NCBI GenBank assembly: GCA_023426245.1
Contig: JAFABB010000026.1
Span: forward strand, 1-64,000
From: Bacillota bacterium
Lineage (GTDB): Bacteria > Bacillota > UBA4882 > UBA8346
Direction of reading: 5' to 3'
Length of the DNA: 64,000 bases
The first letter of the stretch is position 1, and each line of letters starts with the position of its first letter. The notes beneath the pieces are model-generated. The model was given only the letters and a program-made list of their open reading frames with translations. It did no database searches and was not told the DNA's origin. Both the position numbers and the translations under genes were made by a program. Positions 60,504 through 64,000 of the stretch are shown here, piece after piece.

Positions 60504-63368
60504 ATGTCTTCAAACAGTATCAGAATTAAAGGAGCACGCGAACATAACCTTAAGAATATTGACTTAGAGATTCCCCGTGACCAGCTGGTGATCATCACTG
60601 GCCTGTCCGGAAGCGGGAAGTCTTCATTGGCGTTCGATACTATCTATGCCGAGGGTCAACGCAGGTATGTGGAATCCCTTTCCGCCTATGCCCGCCAGTT
60701 TTTGGGCCAGATGGACAAGCCCGATGTGGATTATATTGATGGCCTCTCCCCAGCGATTTCCATTGATCAAAAAACCACCAGTCATAATCCTCGTTCAACA
60801 GTGGGTACAGTTACCGAGATTTATGATTATTTACGCCTGCTATATGCCAGAATTGGACAGCCCTATTGTCCCCATTGTCATAAGCCCATCAAGCAACAGA
60901 CTGTGGAGCAGATTGTCGACCAGGTAATGGCTTTGCCGGAAGGAGCCAAGTTCCAGGTATTGGCCCCGGTTGTTCGCCACCGAAAAGGGGAATATGACAA
61001 GCTTTTTGAAGATTTCCGCAAGGACGGTTATGTAAGAGTACGGGTTGATGGTGAGATCAAAGATTTAAGCGAAAAGTTCAACCTGGAAAAATATAAACAA
61101 CATACCATCGAAGTCGTGGTTGACCGCTTAATCATGAAACCCGACCTGGGGCAGCGGTTGGCCGATTCGATAGAACTTGCTTTAAAGCTTGCTAAGGGTC
61201 TGGTCACGATTTTACCGGTAGAGGGAGAAGAACAAGTTTATAGTGAGAAATTCGCCTGTCCGGATTGCGGATTTAGCTTTGAAGAATTGACCCCGCGGAT
61301 GTTCTCATTTAATAGTCCCTATGGCGCTTGCCCGGATTGTGATGGTTTGGGGTTTAAAATGGAGATTGATCCCCAGTTGGTGTTGGATCTGGATAAGTCG
61401 CTCAACGAAGGCGCTATTAAGGCTTGGAGTGCGGATCAGGATTCCTGGTCGTTGCAATATTTGAAATCGGTAGCCAAAAAATATAAGATTGATCCGGATA
61501 AACCTTTACGGAAAGCAACCAAAGAGCAATTGGAAATTTTACTGTACGGCACGAAAGGTGAGAAAATCGAAATATCTTACCAGGGTCCAGACAGAGAATT
61601 CCGGCATGCAGCATCCTTTGAAGGGGTTGCTCATAATTTGGAACGGCGCTACCGGGAGACACAATCCGATTTCATGCGGCGGGAAATTGAAAAGTACATG
61701 ACCATTAAGCCCTGTGCAGCATGCCAGGGTGCCCGTTTGAAACCGGAAAGCCTCTCGGTATATATTGGCGGTCTCAATATCAGTGAGCTCACACGAAAAT
61801 CCGTATTGGACGCAAGCACTTTTTTAAGGCAATTGCAGCTTTCGGAGCGGGAAATGACGATTGCCCGTTTGATACTGAAAGAAATCAATGAGCGTTTGGG
61901 CTTTTTGGTGAATGTGGGTTTGGATTATTTGACATTGGAACGGGCCGCGGGTACATTGTCCGGTGGGGAGGCCCAGCGGATTCGGCTGGCAACCCAAATC
62001 GGTTCTTCGCTGGTGGGTGTGTTATATATTTTGGATGAGCCCAGCATTGGTTTACATCAACGGGATAACCGTCGATTGATCGATACTTTGAAGGATTTAC
62101 GCAATTTGGGGAATACAGTCATCGTAGTCGAGCATGATGAAGAAATGATGCGAGAAGCGGATTACATCGTGGATATTGGTCCCGGAGCGGGAGCCCATGG
62201 CGGTAAGGTGGTTGCCGCGGGGACTTTACAGGAAATTTTGGCCGAGTCTTCATCCATCACCGGCCAGTATTTGTCGGGAAAACAACAAATTGTGATTCCC
62301 AAGGAACGCCGGAAACCGAACGGTAAATATTTACAAATCAAAGGTGCCAAAGAACATAACCTGAAAAATGTCGATGTAAAGATCCCCTTGGGAGTATTCG
62401 TTTGTATTACCGGGGTATCCGGATCGGGGAAAAGTACTTTAATTAACGATATTTTATATCCGGTGGCAGCCACGAAACTAAACAAGGCCACTACTTTACA
62501 AGCAGGTGCTCATGATAAAATATTGGGGCTGGAGCATCTGGATAAAGTGATTGATATTGACCAGTCTCCGATTGGACGGACTCCCCGATCCAACCCGGCG
62601 ACTTATACCGGGGTTTTTGACCCAATCCGGGAACTGTTTGCCGAAACTCCGGAAGCTAAAATGCGCGGATATACTCTGGGACGCTTCTCATTTAATGTAA
62701 AAGGCGGACGGTGTGAAGCCTGTGCCGGGGACGGTATTATCAAGATTGAAATGCATTTCCTGCCTGATGTTTATGTGCCTTGTGAAGTATGTAAAGGAAA
62801 AAGGTATAACCGGGAAACTCTCGATATTAAATATAAAGGGAAAACCATCACGGAAGTACTGAATATGACAGTGGAAGAAGCCCTGGAATTCTTCTATAAT
62901 ATCCCAAAGATCCGCCGTAAACTGCAAACCTTGCAAGACGTGGGCCTTGGTTATATCAAACTGGGCCAACCGGCCACGACTCTTTCCGGAGGAGAAGCGC
63001 AACGGATTAAGTTGGCTACCGAATTGTCAAGACGTTCAAATGGTAAAACCCTATATATTTTGGACGAGCCTACTACTGGCCTTCACTTTGCCGATACACA
63101 CCGTTTGTTGGAGATGCTGCAGCGTTTGGTGGAAGCTGGGGATACGGTTTTAGTGATTGAACATAACCTGGATGTCATTAAAAGTGTGGATTATATGATT
63201 GACCTGGGTCCGGAGGGTGGTGACCGGGGCGGGACGATTATCGCAACCGGAACTCCGGAGGAAGTGGCGGAAAATTCATCGTCTTATACGGGTCAATTTT
63301 TGAAGCCGCTTTTGCCGGTCCCAGCCAAACGGAAAAAACAGACTCCAGCGAAGTCGGTCGCCGAATAA
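60504..63368 (+). CDS. uvrA: Excinuclease ABC subunit A
   Basis: 954 residues from ATG 60504, which follows CGGAGGA; the longer frame from 60375 is ignored as it spans the promoter. Two ABC ATPase modules: Walker A GLSGSGKSS (about 31-39) and GVSGSGKST (about 640), two signature TLSGGEAQR stretches, and zinc-finger cysteines (CPHCHKP, CPDCGFSFEE, CEACAGDG, CEVCKGKR). It recognises DNA lesions as a dimer and loads UvrB. Full length and complete. Ends before a terminator. Confidence 0.98.
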   Translation: MSSNSIRIKGAREHNLKNIDLEIPRDQLVIITGLSGSGKSSLAFDTIYAEGQRRYVESLSAYARQFLGQMDKPDVDYIDGLSPAISIDQKTTSHNPRSTVGTVTEIYDYLRLLYARIGQPYCPHCHKPIKQQTVEQIVDQVMALPEGAKFQVLAPVVRHRKGEYDKLFEDFRKDGYVRVRVDGEIKDLSEKFNLEKYKQHTIEVVVDRLIMKPDLGQRLADSIELALKLAKGLVTILPVEGEEQVYSEKFACPDCGFSFEELTPRMFSFNSPYGACPDCDGLGFKMEIDPQLVLDLDKSLNEGAIKAWSADQDSWSLQYLKSVAKKYKIDPDKPLRKATKEQLEILLYGTKGEKIEISYQGPDREFRHAASFEGVAHNLERRYRETQSDFMRREIEKYMTIKPCAACQGARLKPESLSVYIGGLNISELTRKSVLDASTFLRQLQLSEREMTIARLILKEINERLGFLVNVGLDYLTLERAAGTLSGGEAQRIRLATQIGSSLVGVLYILDEPSIGLHQRDNRRLIDTLKDLRNLGNTVIVVEHDEEMMREADYIVDIGPGAGAHGGKVVAAGTLQEILAESSSITGQYLSGKQQIVIPKERRKPNGKYLQIKGAKEHNLKNVDVKIPLGVFVCITGVSGSGKSTLINDILYPVAATKLNKATTLQAGAHDKILGLEHLDKVIDIDQSPIGRTPRSNPATYTGVFDPIRELFAETPEAKMRGYTLGRFSFNVKGGRCEACAGDGIIKIEMHFLPDVYVPCEVCKGKRYNRETLDIKYKGKTITEVLNMTVEEALEFFYNIPKIRRKLQTLQDVGLGYIKLGQPATTLSGGEAQRIKLATELSRRSNGKTLYILDEPTTGLHFADTHRLLEMLQRLVEAGDTVLVIEHNLDVIKSVDYMIDLGPEGGDRGGTIIATGTPEEVAENSSSYTGQFLKPLLPVPAKRKKQTPAKSVAE

Positions 63369-63373
63369 AAAAA

Positions 63374-63411
63374 TGGGCTGCTCCTGAATTTCTCATGGCA
63401 GCCCGTTTTAT
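63374..63411 (+). terminator. Intrinsic terminator of uvrA
   Basis: GGGCTGC (63375-63381) pairs with GCAGCCC (63398-63404), followed by GTTTTATTG. Confidence 0.85.
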
Positions 63412-63466
63412 TGATTGAATTATTCCACGTCCCAATGAAAAGATGGTTTGCTCTATACACAAGTCA

Positions 63467-64000
63467 TTATTTCTTGGGGTGATACTTGTCCCGGAGCAAA
63501 CGCCGGAGGACTTTTCCAACGGAACTTCGGGGTAATTCCTCTACAACTTCAATTTTATGGGGTACCTTAAACTTCGATAAATGATCGATGCAAAAATGGC
63601 GGAGTTCTTTTTCCGAGGTGGCAGCAGTCTCTTTTAGCACCACATACGCTTCCGGAACTTCGCCACGGAGTTCGTTGGGAGCGCCAATAACTGCCACTTC
63701 TTTGACTGCCGGGTGGGTGTATAGCAAATCTTCGATCTCACGGGGGTAAACTTTTTCGCCTCCCACGTTTATCATGTCCTTCAAGCGATCGGTGATAAAA
63801 ATGTAGCCGTCTTCATCCATGATACCCAGATCACCTGTATGCAACCAGCCGTTCTTTAATACCATAGCCGTCTCTTTAGGATGACCCCAGTAACCTTTCA
63901 TCACTTGAGGACCTTTTACTACCAATTCTCCAACTTCATTAAAGTCAAGCTCTTTACCGGTTTCAGGGTCAACTATTTTTACTTCGGTATCCGGGACAGG
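63467..64000 (-). CDS. Acyl-CoA synthetase (AMP-binding), C-terminal part, runs off the window
   Basis: The reading frame is open to the window edge, so the start lies outside; 177 residues are visible. They match the C-terminal half of acyl-CoA synthetases: GELVVKGPQVMKGYWG, GWLHTGDLG (adenylation hinge), DRLKDMINVGGEKVYPREIE and the final catalytic lysine in SVGKVLRR. The enzyme adenylates a carboxylic acid and transfers it to CoA; chain length cannot be told. The frame ends 98 bases after the uvrA gene, convergent with it. Confidence 0.92.
   Translation of the reverse strand, partial: PVPDTEVKIVDPETGKELDFNEVGELVVKGPQVMKGYWGHPKETAMVLKNGWLHTGDLGIMDEDGYIFITDRLKDMINVGGEKVYPREIEDLLYTHPAVKEVAVIGAPNELRGEVPEAYVVLKETAATSEKELRHFCIDHLSKFKVPHKIEVVEELPRSSVGKVLRRLLRDKYHPKK

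Noticed and set aside
1..64000. CRISPR arrays, tRNA and rRNA genes
   Set aside because: No regularly spaced repeats, cloverleaf genes or rRNA stretches were seen on either strand.

Overview
The window reads like the chromosome of a carbohydrate-degrading Bacillota (clostridial or Limnochordia-like) bacterium. Pointers are AGGAGG-type ribosome sites, sigma-A promoters (TTGACA/TATAAT), DinR/LexA-type SOS boxes, YesM/YesN-type two-component systems, a YdbC/PC4 protein and the ACT plus PFL protein pair. All four solute-binding proteins have signal peptides without a lipobox cysteine. That is unusual for a single-membrane Gram-positive and hints at a diderm relative; this is inference. No rRNA, tRNA or CRISPR array was seen.

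Region 1 (1-17 kb) is a beta-galactoside locus: a GH42 enzyme and a TauE/SafE permease on the minus strand, then AraC regulator, sensor kinase, response regulator, a group II intron, a binding protein, two permeases and a second GH42 enzyme. Region 2 (17-24.6 kb) starts with a small XRE-controlled accessory patch and continues with YheO-like regulator, RidA, binding protein, two permeases and a PLP gamma-family lyase. Region 3 (24.7-33.8 kb, minus strand) is response regulator, kinase, binding protein, two permeases and a GH35 beta-galactosidase. Region 4 (34-46 kb) is mixed: a secreted unknown, an MNT/HEPN pair, PFL and ACT proteins, a membrane pseudokinase, a spermidine-synthase fusion, PC4, a likely large structured RNA, a chemoreceptor and a small membrane protein. 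Region 5 (46-64 kb) has SOS-box-controlled uvrB and uvrA on either side of a fourth transporter cluster (IclR, DapA-type aldolase, binding protein, two permeases, flavoprotein), a MutS2-like gene with a long attenuator leader, a GNAT gene and a GH13 enzyme. A truncated acyl-CoA synthetase gene ends the window.

The four ABC operons share two traits. None carries an ATPase gene, so a shared MsmX-type ATPase elsewhere is implied. Each has a strong stem-loop or palindromic repeat between the binding-protein gene and the first permease gene, a layout suited to making more binding protein than permease. Three sites carry related copies of one 115-120 bp palindromic element.

The most notable signals are the ~450-nt candidate structured RNA at 42897-43352, the MutS2 leader at 55236-55600 (promoter, two tiny leader ORFs, two terminators and a possible antiterminator), paired composite operators around an iclR gene whose start is broken by one base in an A5 run, and SOS boxes at uvrB and uvrA.
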